Below, piece by piece: positions 55,077 to 64,000 of a DNA stretch of 64,000 nucleotides; the first letter of the stretch is position 1, and each line of letters starts with the position of its first letter. The notes beneath the pieces were generated by a model. It was not told the origin of the DNA. It saw only the letters and a program-made list of their open reading frames with translations, and did not search any database. The DNA is taken from positions 1 to 64,000 of the forward strand of contig WHVA01000106.1 of NCBI GenBank assembly GCA_015179125.1, in the 5' to 3' direction. The position numbers and the translations under genes were made by a program. The DNA is from Gautieria morchelliformis (taxonomy: Eukaryota; Basidiomycota; Agaricomycetes; Gomphales; Gomphaceae).

Positions 55077-57048
55077 ATGTCTCGTCTGAAGTACATCTCA
55101 GTGGTTGGAATAACGTACTGGATTTGGATCGTGGCAGCAAGTAATGTCATCAAGACCAAAGTCGCCGTTTTGGGAGGTGGGATGGCAGGCATCATTGCTG
55201 CAAGGACGTTGCACGAACAAGGTGTTCAGGACTTCGTTATCGTGGAAGCCAGGACTGAGCTAGGTTTGCCTTCAAATGTTTCCTATAGAAGCCCATCAAC
55301 TAAGCTGGTGTCGCAACTTGAATAGGTGGCCGTATGCAGAATATCGAGTTGGGAAATGGTGTTAATGTAGAGCTTGGGCCTAACTGGATTCAGGGCTTGG
55401 GAGAGGGAGCTACACAGAACCCCATATTTACGTTGGCACTCAAAGATGGACTAAAGGATGTTTTTTCTGATTTCAACAATCTCACAACGTTCGATCATAA
55501 TGGGCCCGTCAGTATGGATAAGGAACTCAATGCTTTTGCCGATGCCTGGTCCTTATACCTTGCAGCAGCTGGTGCGTTTGATGCTGAGTCTCCTTAGTCT
55601 GCCTGACCACCGCCTTATCACAGGAGTGCGGAAATCTCAACAGGCGGGTTAGATCAGCAGTATAGGCCTAATCACTCACATTGATCCGCACAATTACAGC
55701 AAGTAGACCTCACAGCTAGAGCTGGACTGAGCACCGTTGGTTACAAGCCTCGTACTTATCTTGATGATGCGGCCGAGTATTACACGTTTGATTTGTGAGT
55801 GCATCTATCTACGTGTGTGCGAATGCAGGACGACCGGATATCTCAGCGAGTTTGCTCAACCCCCGGAAGCTTCTTCCTTCATCGCGTCTGCTGATAATAA
55901 CAACTTCACCTTTCTCGGTACGTACAGTCTCGAAAACCGACGTACGATGTTGAGGGGTCAGGCCAGGTTTCTCGAGTGCCAACAACCTTGTGATTGACCA
56001 ACGAGGATTTAAGACAATTGCGCTGACCGAGGCCGCGACCTTCCTCAACGCTAGCGATTCGAGGCTTTTATTGAATCACACGGTGGCCAGCATCCAATAT
56101 TCCTCATCTGGTGTCACAATTGAAACAAGCCAAGGCGTCATCCAGGCCGACTATGCCATTTGTACATTCTCGTGAGTTCCGTATTTTCGACGAGACACTC
56201 CAGTGTCCTGAATGGCAAGACAGCGTGGGCGTTCTTCAGAATAACGACGTGAAATTTCTTCCAGCGTTACCCTCTTGGAAACAAGAAGCCATAGACGGCA
56301 TGAACATGGTGGGTTGCCATACACATTCATCTCTCAATAATTAATTGCCTTCGCCTAGGCCACATACACGAAGATTTTCCTTCGATTTAATAACACATTC
56401 TGGGCTGAGTCCCAGTATCAGCTTTATGCCGATCCAAGCAAACGCGGGTTCTATCCAGTATGGCAGTCGCTCGACCTTCCGACCTTCTTGCCAGGGTCGC
56501 ATGTCCTCTTCACCACCGTCACCGATCGTGAATCTGTTCGAATCGAGCGACAGAGCAACGCACAGACCCAGGCAGAGATCATGGCTGTTCTCCGTGCGAT
56601 ATATGGGCCGGGAATACCGGAACCGGAAGAAATGGTGTTCAAACGCTGGCACAGCGACCCGTTGTTCCGGGGGTCCTACTCTAACTGGGGAACATCGTAT
56701 CCGCCGGCCTTGTTCGACGATTTGAGGGCACCGCTGCAGGCTAGGTTGTGGTTTGCAGGGGAGGCGACGAGCTTCCGATTCTACGGTTTCTTGCAGGTAC
56801 GACATGTCAGTTTATTCGGAATGGAATTTACTAACCCATGTGTACAGGGTGCTTACTTTGAGGGTATGAATGCGGCAAACGATATCGCGGGATGTTTAGG
56901 CGGGAATTGTACAGCCATTGCGTCCTCCACCTCAAATCATGAAATACCCAAAGCATGCGGGGAGACCTTCCTGGACGAGGAGAATACCCAGGCTCAGAAG
57001 CATTTGGCTGAAGCGGAGGTCACATTTCTTACTTCAAGGTGTTGGTGA
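55077..57048 (+). CDS. Secreted FAD-dependent amine (polyamine-type) oxidase
   Basis: The ATG at 55077 begins a hydrophobic leader (KYISVVGITYWIWIVAAS), followed by the FAD Rossmann motif KVAVLGGGMAGIIAARTLHEQG and FVIVEA. After the first intron, GRMQNIELGNGVNVELGPNWIQGLG is the typical GGR..GxxxELGxxW region. Later blocks are VDLTARAGLSTVGYKPRTYLDD, NNLVIDQRGFKTI, LLLNHTVASIQYSSSGVTIETSQG, FLRFNNTFW and the C-terminal FAD block LWFAGEATSFRFYGFLQGAYFEGMNAAND. Eight to nine introns of about 45-65 nt keep one frame; two acceptors (about 55690 and 56225) are the second AG in line. Substrate (spermine, spermidine or other amines) cannot be told from sequence. Stop at 57046-57048. Confidence 0.87.
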
Positions 57049-57415
57049 GGTCTATGTCGTCAGTGGGCAGGTTGCTTTATAATCTTGCAACGATGCATGT
57101 ATCAATTTGATCAAGGCTCCTAGCTAGGTCATAGCCCATACCACTTTGTATCATCCAAATTTATATATCCTATGTTACATATACCGAGTGGGAAGGATGA
57201 GGGGACTTGCAGAGGGTCCATCCATTGAATTCTGAAAATATCATTTAAAATAGCGGCTCGAGGTATGGGCCAACTCGGGAGCGTTAAGTAAACAGCGAGT
57301 GATGTAATGATACACAGAAAACTAAGGGAAAGCACTTGGAGTGGGGAACGACGAAACAATGGCTGTGGTAACGAACGATTCGAATGCTGAAAGCGAGAAA
57401 TTGCACGTCCTTGCA
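57049..57415. other. Intergenic region between convergent genes
   Basis: It lies between the stops of the amine oxidase and NOT2. An ORF running through it on the minus strand (57129 onward) is not supported by domains. Confidence 0.5.
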
Positions 57416-59619
57416 TTATGCCATGCCGGCAATGATCCCCATTCCCTGATATCCTCCTCCCTGTGCCTGTGCCTGTGCTTGTGCTTGTGCCTGTGCTTGT
57501 ACTTGCTGCCGCAGCTGCGCGACGTTGATGCCCTGCACCCCCATCTGCGACCCGACTGCGACGTTCATTCCCGACGGCTGCGGTTGCGGGTGTGGTTGGA
57601 GCCCCGGACCCTGGACGAACGCGGGAACAGACTTCTCCTCGAGATCCGCATATAGCACGGTGAGGTCCTTGCGCTCCTTCGTCCACGACTCGGGATCCCA
57701 AAATGTGTATGTCCCCGCTTCGCCGCCGGGAACCTTTTGCGAAGGCGAGGTGCCTGTTTCCTTGGTGAGCCAGTGCCGGAGCTCCTTGTGCCATCGCCAG
57801 TTGCGGTTCCATCTGCGATGAATGGATGGTGCGTGAGCATCAATCATGGCACGGAAGGCTGAGGAAATAAGCATCTTACAGTTCTTGCGCCGCAACCTCT
57901 TGAAGCGCATCCCGCGGCGAGGAATAAAACATGAAGAAGAGCGTTTCGTCACTGAACGCGGCTGCTTTTGTGGGGCCCGGCGGTGGCGGCTGGACATTGT
58001 AGCAGGCGGGTAGATGGAACTCGGGCTCTACGTTTGCAGCGGCCGTTGAATCTGACCACGGAGTGATAAAATTCGAGTATATGTTCCTGAGCAGCGAAAT
58101 CCCGCTCAGCAATCGATTGACATCACTTACATCCATCTGCTACGCACCCAGCCTGACCCACGTTCAGCCCTAAATTCGCCAAGTCGGCGCCAATGCTCAG
58201 AAGGGCCATATCTGGGTCCGCGCTCTTGATTAGTGCAAGCAAACCTAGAAGGCCCCATCGGTCAGCAGGTGACATGAGGAGTTGCTGTGCGGGCGTTTGT
58301 GGATGCGCCATGTTGTTATTTGACACGCTGGAGGGTTGTTGAGATGAGTGAGGGTGGTGCGCATCCGTGCTTGGTGCGGAAAACTGCTGTTGATGTGCGT
58401 ATGACGATGGCGGCGGCACACCTGGTGGCGCGTTCAGATGCTGTGCTTGCTGCTGCGTTGTCTGCTGCTGTTGCAGTAGATGCTGCTGCGATGCTGTGCC
58501 ATTAGTAAGGTTTGGAGGAAACGCAGGCGCGCTTTGTGTGCTTCCCGAGTTCCAATTCTGGTTGACTTTGGCAAAGTTCTGGACGGTGATATATTAGCGA
58601 GCTAGACTGGACTAGATAAATAGCAGAGGGCACCCTCTTCTCCGACTCGAAGCCCGTGTGCAGACCTCGTGTCTGTTGTCCTAACATGCTCTGTTGTGTC
58701 GGCAAACCACCAGCCGTCATCGATCCAAGGAGATTCTGCCGATGCTGCTGAGCGACGGCTTGCGCCTGGTCACTTTGCTGGAACCCGTTTAGACCAGGCG
58801 GATGCTGTTGTGTTGCTGCTGTCGCCTCCTGACTTGGTGGCGTCCCTTGCTGCTGCTGTTGAGCCTGACCTCCTAATGCAGGGAAGTCGTCTGGCCCGAA
58901 GTCGCGTGAGGGCTGTCCAGCGCCTGTGCCCTGCGGGCCAGAAACAGCCCCCGCCGAAGCTGGCGGCACACCGGTCCCCGCCTGGGTGGCATAGCTGGAG
59001 TGAAGGTTCGCGTTTGACGTCGCGTTCGCGGTGCCGCCGGGCGTGTTCCCCGATCCAAGCGCGGGGAAGTCATTTAGATCTAGACTGACTTCGCCGTTGT
59101 TCTGCGTGGCAGAGCTCGGACCAGGTGTGCCCTGCTGTACCAGATGGGACGGCACCGTGTTCGCGGCCGTATTTTGCAGCTGAGACTGTGGATGCGGCGG
59201 TTGGGGTTGCTGCGGCTGCGGCTGCTGTAAGGCTGTCTGCTGCTGCTGCGGCTGCTGATGTTGTTGCTGTTGCTGGGTGGACTGTTGTGCCACGGCCTGC
59301 TGCTGCTGCTGTTGTTGCTGCATGTTCCCAGCAAAGTTGAAAGCGTTAGCGGCGTTGGCTCCGACGGTTCTCTGCTGAATAAAGCCAGGCGATGGTTGAG
59401 GCACGAGGCTTTGGGCACGGTGATTTTGCATGGTAGGGTACCCTTGCATAACGCCTCGTGGTGGCAAGCCGTAGGCCTGCTGGTAAGGACCTCGAAAGCC
59501 GCCTATGTTTGGGGTTGGTCCCAAATTTGGTGGTCGTGGAGGTTGTTGACCTGGAGGAAGCAGTGTTAAGTTTGTGCAGCTGACCAAAGGCAAAATTTGC
59601 TGTCACCTGGTCGGTTCAT
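57416..59619 (-). CDS. NOT2: CCR4-NOT complex subunit NOT2
   Basis: Scaffold subunit of the CCR4-NOT deadenylase complex, in mRNA decay and transcription. A tiny first exon (59607-59619, MNRP plus one base) is followed by a 56-nt intron. The N-terminal half is Gln/Pro/Gly-rich with long polyQ (CTG runs on the plus strand, 59190-59325) and contains two DFPALG motifs (SLDLNDFPALGSG, GPDDFPALGGQ) typical of NOT2. The C-terminal NOT2/3/5 box starts SPADRWGLLGLLALIKSADPDMALLSIGADLANLGLNV and continues YSNFITPWSDS, EFHLPACYNVQPPPPG, FSDETLFFMFYSSPRDALQEVAAQEL, NRNWRWHKELRHWLTKE and TYTFWDPESWTKERKDLTV. The tail has an Ala-Gln repeat coded by CCTGTG/CTTGTG hexamers (57462-57510). The gene appears intact. 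Confidence 0.92.
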
Positions 59620-61330
59620 TGTTATATTGTTGTTTGAGAAGTAGTGAGCTCAGTGTCGCTGTCGCACACGTCGCGGGGGATGCCTTATTAGCGGAGCCTC
59701 AATTCATCCTTTGCCGCTGCTGTTCTTGCCTTTCAGGCCTTTCTGCTATTCTGTTGTAGTTTCATGTCACATTTTTGCGCGAGCTTGGAAGTAGAGACAA
59801 GTCCCCAAGGGAGGATATACTGAAGGACTATTCGCAGGGTCACAAATGCGTCGATCGTTGCCACCAAGGAATCTTAGCCCTGACACAACTGCTGGAATTT
59901 TACTGTTCTACCATCGTGGCTCCTGACAAGATACTAAGGTACTGGGTATGGAAATGCTATTTACGCCGCCTGAACGAGGTCTACGGTAGACGGAGCCCAT
60001 CACAAAGAATATTGTCTTCCCCAGCGCCATTACGATTTAGGCGATTATGGCCTTCGACTTCCGAATGCTCAAACAATGAGGCGTGTCGCATCGGGAGAGT
60101 ACTACTCAGAATTGCACTTGGTTTGACGCTTTTGTGTCCTTCGTCGTCATGAAACGGCGAGGCGATTGGGACGATCTATCAAGATGTTCATTTCTGGTAG
60201 GTTTGACTCACGAGAATTGTTCTCTCTCTATAGATTCAAATTCAGGGCCTTAAGGACTTCAAGAAGCAAGATGTACTGTTCCAAACTAGACGCAAGGCCT
60301 AATAGGAGCTGTACCATTGTGGAGAGTGTGCTAGGACTGCTCTACAAACCTCTGGTCGCTGCTCATCTACTGGTGCATCGTCGTGGAGGCTAGTCCACGA
60401 CACATTCTGAGTTTGGACTGAGCTATAGCCATTCGCTGCTGTGAACCACGGTACGAACTCTTTCTTACTAGGAGCGTCTCGACGAAGCCATGATGACTAG
60501 TATTCTGACGACCAGGCCAGGGAGCAGTACACGAGACTTTCTTGTTCTCTTTAAACCCTTCTGTTCGCCATCGACGTGATCTGTTACATGTTGAAAAATG
60601 TGAAGCGGTCGTATGTGTACAATAGTAGAATAGTTTGTGCAAGTCAAGTCCATGCCCTCCCGTGGTACATGTTTCATTGCCTTGGTGACGTTGCTGTTAC
60701 GTACAAGTATTCAGTTGCTATTCATTCTCGATCATTGATAATGCATGCAAGTAGCTACATTAGGAACTTGTTACTTAAAGCGGTCTAACATGCCCCATTT
60801 GGAAACTACCACCCGTGGTCCGTGCACGGCCAGAACTGGGCGGTATAAGAGGACGCTTCGCACGGTCCCTTCTCTTCATACTTACCTTGATGGCGCAGAT
60901 GCTTTCATGTGTTGCGTTTGCGGGCAACGGGAGGTGACCATAGCACGGCGACACATTGTCCCCAGCCAGCTCTCGTAGTTTGTATGCGGTCTAGGCCGCA
61001 TGCACCGTCTAAATATTTTCCTGTCCTGGTTCGCTCCTCGGAGTGGCCGGGCTCCTTTTTTTTGCGCCTTTGGGTGGGCTAACCCTAACCCTAGGGGCTT
61101 ATGTATTATCCCCCCACATATATTTCTGCATGTCTTCATCGAACAATAGAGTCTCTAAATATTCATACGTCATGACATGCATGGGGCCGTTCTTAATTAT
61201 CTGGCGTGCCAGCTGTCTAAGTTGATTGCTCAGGACTAGAGGCACAAGTGTAGCTTTGTTATTTTAGAATATGCTGCATGTAGGCGACTCGGAGTGGGAG
61301 CGAACGCCCAGTTCTTCAACCTCGATTCAA
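59620..61330. other. Intergenic region without supported genes
   Basis: Only short frames without domains. Includes the NOT2 promoter (59620-59760) and, at 61077-61093, two CCCTAA units. A CT-rich GTTCTCTCTCTATAGATTC near 60215 is not enough to call a gene. Confidence 0.5.
61077..61093. repeat. Short interstitial telomere-like repeat
   Basis: GGCTAACCCTAACCCTAGG holds two to two-and-a-half CCCTAA units, the common fungal telomere motif. Two units can occur by chance. Confidence 0.5.
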
Positions 61331-62517
61331 TCAGTACGTCGCAGGATGTACACCAACTGTTCCCCCATCACATATAGTCACGTTCCCATTGAGATATGCT
61401 CCCGCACGCGTCGCGAGGTAAAGAATCAGACCCGCCTGACAGAAAACATCACAGCGTTCAAACGACCATGGCTTATATTTCCTCTGCGAAGGCTTACTTA
61501 CCATGTCATCTATGGACCCTGCCCGTCTCATAGGGACGAAATCACGAGGTAGTACTTCTGGAAAATTGTATGGTGCTGTCATTTCTATCACAGGGTATTA
61601 ACAACCAGTCTTCAACGGACATACATGACAATTTACCGGATGGGTATATCCCTGGGCATACGATATTGGTCCGAATGTTATAGTCAATGAGAACGTTGGA
61701 CAGGACCTTCCCGAGGTGGATCGCGGCCGCCTTGCTAAGCGTATACGCAATCCCGGGGGTCGGCCTTCCCTCATGAAACCAACACCGGACGCGGTGATGA
61801 TTACCTGGCTCGACACGCCTGGAATACCCCCATGTTTGTTGCCCTTGGCGAGCAGATCTAAAAACGCAACGGTTGTAAAATAGATCGCTGTATCGTTGAC
61901 CTCAAACGTTTTCTGGAAAAGTTCGGGCGGGCTTTCCCAGAGACGCTTCTGCAAGTCCACAATATTATCTGTAGAAGTGGGATAGCTGACAACTGGCCCA
62001 TAGAGGCCGGAATTATTGACAAGGAGATTGATGTAGCCCGTTTGGGATTCGATGGTCGAGACCACAGAAAGCAAGGATTCACGGGAGGTAACATCGCCTT
62101 GAAGGGGAATGATTCTGCCATGCGTCTTACAGTGATAATACTTAGTAGTGCCTCAGATAAGATATAAGAAAGCATACTGCATTCTCCTTGGCTGCCTGTT
62201 CCAGAACCTCTTTTCTGTTAACGAGAGAGTCATTGAGGCACACCGCAGATCAGCACAGCGGGTAATAGAATAAGTATACGAACCGTCGACCAACGATGTA
62301 CACCGTAGCCCCATTCTTCTCCAAGGCCGTTGCCATCATCAGCCCAATCCCTGTCCCGCCGCCCGTAACGACAGCGACCAGTCCTGCAATACATGTGGAC
62401 TTGCTCAGTGCCAGTCGCTAGCTGTACGTCGGCTGCGGCAGTGCATGTTGTGCTCACCTGCAGCGGAAAACAACTCCAATGAGGGCACATCACCTGATCG
62501 GGGCCCTGCCATAGACA
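61331..62517 (-). pseudogene. Short-chain dehydrogenase/reductase with a frameshift before the active site
   Basis: Start at 62517 (MSMAGPRSGDVPSLELFSAAG); six exons. Rossmann motif VVTGGGTGIGLMMATAL (T-G-x3-G-x-G) and IVGR mark an NAD(P)H-dependent oxidoreductase. NLLVNNSGLYG is the N-N-x-G strand and QVIITASGVG holds the catalytic Ser. The Y-x3-K pair (AYTLSKAAA) is present but in the next frame: a run of five Cs near 61756 lacks one base. After it the coding continues (LSNVLIDYNIRTNIVCPGIYPSG, then MRRAGSIDDMAG and LNGNVTICDGG) to TGA at 61331. All splice sites look good. Either a recent pseudogene or a sequencing error in a homopolymer. Substrate unknown. Confidence 0.8.
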
Positions 62518-62602
62518 TAACTCTCCTCACTGTGTATGTATGAGTCTCTTGCACATATATCAAATTCCCCGCGTGGGCGTGGCGCGCGCCACGCTCGGAG
62601 TA

Positions 62603-63570
62603 TGTGCCCACATGGGTGGATGTGGGTGGTTATGTACTATTAGCCCGTCAATCCGGCAATCACTGGTCGGCACCCATAGCATTTCCTTTAGACAACTCGG
62701 AGGAGTGCTTCATTATATTTCTGTCGATGCTCTACATGCGATCGAACCCTCAGGTAAGAAACCAAGGACAGGGAGGACGATCCAACGTTGCGCAGGCTAC
62801 TGTAAGCCTGTAACTGTAACGCAGACGCCGCCACCACCCCCCACGGTAGTTCCGTCGCAGGAACTCTCGAGAATGAAGCTGCGCCAGCCAGTAGTCCGAC
62901 CTGGGACGCAGGGCATCCATCTCCCCCTCCTCTTGCGCCCAGCTGTCAGATGCTGGCATCCTCCCTGGTCTAGAAAGTCAAGCTCTGCCAACATTGACGA
63001 CTCCTCCGAGGTGCCAGGTGCCTGTGAGTGTAGATGTCTCTCCCAGCAGTCTGTCGCGGAAACGGCAGCGAAATAATGAGATGCACTGTGACCAAGATGC
63101 TGCGATGAGTAGCGAGCCTGATTCTGCGGATGTCAATTATTTTCAGTGGGGGGCGCTGGCCCAGGTTTACCCGCTAACTCAACAGGTGTGCCATCGGAGA
63201 CATGCTCAAGTAGCTGGCCTCTGCATCCGACGCCTAGTCCTTACGATCCACTGCTAGCAACACACTTTTAGCCCTGCCTTCAATTTACAAACCCCGTATC
63301 GGCATGAACGAGTTAAAGGCTGGGGAGTGGACACGGCGAAAAAACACTCACTGTACGATGACGCAAAGATGGCGTAGTGTACCACTTGCGGTGGCACCGC
63401 CGTTCGCACACTGCACATCTCTAGCCGCCTAGACAGTTTGGGAAGCCAAGTACTATGAGCCTGCAGAGGACACTCTTGATGCACTGGAAGAACAGGACGT
63501 GTATCCGGGGCATCTTCTTTTCAGAGAGGTCTTCCAATATAGGTACCATGGAATTTGATGTGGAAGGCGC
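62603..63570 (+). CDS. Possible partial multi-exon gene, unknown
   Basis: Several stretches read like exons of one plus-strand gene. 62603-62752 is VPTWVDVGGYVLLARQSGNHWSAPIAFP... ending NPQ before GTAAGA. A Pro/Ser-rich segment lies around 62830-62970. 63012-63185 is VPVSVDVSPSSLSRKRQRNNEMHCDQD...YPLTQQ before GTGTGC. 63300-63380 is VKGWGVDTAKKHSLYDDAKMA. 63430-63550 is TVWEAKYYEPAEDTLDALEEQDVYPGHLLFREVFQYRYHG. The frames can be joined by plausible introns, but I cannot fix the start, the end or all splice sites. No domain recognised. It may be a decayed gene next to the repeat at the window edge. Confidence 0.35.
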
Positions 63571-63864
63571 TGAAAGGGTGTGCGTACCTGAGCTCTATAC
63601 TCTGCCTCAGCTCAAGATGCTATGTGCAGATAGTATCATACTGTGATGCGGCATTGACTCCCTGGGAAAGCTGTTGCACGTGGAGGGATTGAAAGGGATC
63701 CTCTACAACAGATCGTGCGGCTACAGTGGGACATACAGAGGCCGAAAGACCTAGATAGAGTGTGCAAGGCAGACGTGCACCCGAAGAAGGAAGGTCATAC
63801 ACTTCTGTCATATGCAGGCCTCCCCTGGAGACATAGCAGCACCTGGATGAACAAGGTGCACTGA
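63571..63864. other. Unassigned stretch before the terminal repeat
   Basis: No supported gene. It could contain 3' exons of the partial gene to the left. Confidence 0.35.
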
Positions 63865-64000
63865 ACATTGGAATTTACTCATGATTTATTTGGATAGGAA
63901 ATCAGGGTTAGACTGCCAGTTTCTGGAGGCAGTTTCCTGACAATTTCCTGGGTAATATATCCTGAACTTTGGAAATTCATTGTAAAACATTGAATTTTCT
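63865..64000. repeat. AT-rich GGAAAT/ATTTCCT dispersed repeat, copy 2 (cut by window end)
   Basis: GAATTTACTCATGATTT, AGGAAATCA, CAGTTTCTGG and CTGAACTTTGGAAATT follow in the same order and orientation as at 13385-13570, with small differences. It continues past the end of the window. Confidence 0.85.

Noticed and set aside
57129..57400. NOT2 C-terminal extension beyond 57416
   Set aside because: The reading frame at 57129-57812 is in another phase to the NOT2 box; the TGG/Ala-Gln frame stops cleanly at 57416.
59258..59569. Leu-rich membrane-like plus-strand frame
   Set aside because: It is the antisense translation of the polyQ-coding CTG runs of NOT2.

Overview
The window looks like nuclear DNA of a filamentous basidiomycete, probably Agaricomycetes. 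The reasons are many short (about 45-75 nt) GT..AG introns, chromodomain Ty3/gypsy retrotransposons, a fungal mitofusin, a Zn2Cys6 transcription factor and a fungal-type GH29 fucosidase. I cannot name the species from sequence alone. The window has two halves.

Positions 1-32,717 are a retrotransposon nest. Element A (8-10,651, minus) is a decayed gypsy element with 207-bp LTRs, a CAACC target-site duplication (TSD) and a polypurine tract. Three TG..CA elements have jumped into it (1740-2166, 4976-6716, 8246-9519), and one of those carries a fourth (5251-5748). Next come a solo 5' LTR plus gag start (D, 10,724-11,996), a long fold-back element with GC-rich subterminal repeats (about 11,997-13,165), an AT-rich GGAAAT-type repeat (13,166-13,647) and a truncated gypsy pol (C, 13,648-16,229, minus). 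Element B (16,230-30,289, minus) is a degenerate chromodomain gypsy with 549-563-bp LTRs. On its opposite strand it carries what looks like a spliced accessory gene with cysteine pairs. A young, apparently intact gypsy element E (19,212-25,778, plus; near-identical LTRs, TSD ATAAC) sits inside B's integrase. E encodes gag, a -1 frameshifted pol with a chromodomain, and an unrecognised third ORF after pol with its own TATA-like box. A further pol fragment F (30,814-32,370, plus) is fused to a piece of B-type LTR.

Positions 34,900-63,600 are host genes. In order: a secreted alpha-L-fucosidase (GH29) with about 17 introns; a Ser/Pro-rich protein with one C-terminal membrane segment; the mitochondrial fusion GTPase Fzo1 (minus); an unrecognised spliced gene; an RBM25-like splicing factor (RRM + PWI); a Zn2Cys6 regulator (minus) divergent from a secreted FAD amine oxidase; the CCR4-NOT subunit NOT2 (minus); a short-chain dehydrogenase (minus) with a likely frameshift; and fragments of one more plus-strand gene. 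The last 135 bp hold another copy of the repeat seen at 13,166-13,647.

The best candidates for something undescribed are the third ORF of element E, the antisense spliced gene inside element B, and the fold-back element. All functional calls rest on motifs read by eye; splice sites were chosen to keep reading frames and family motifs intact.
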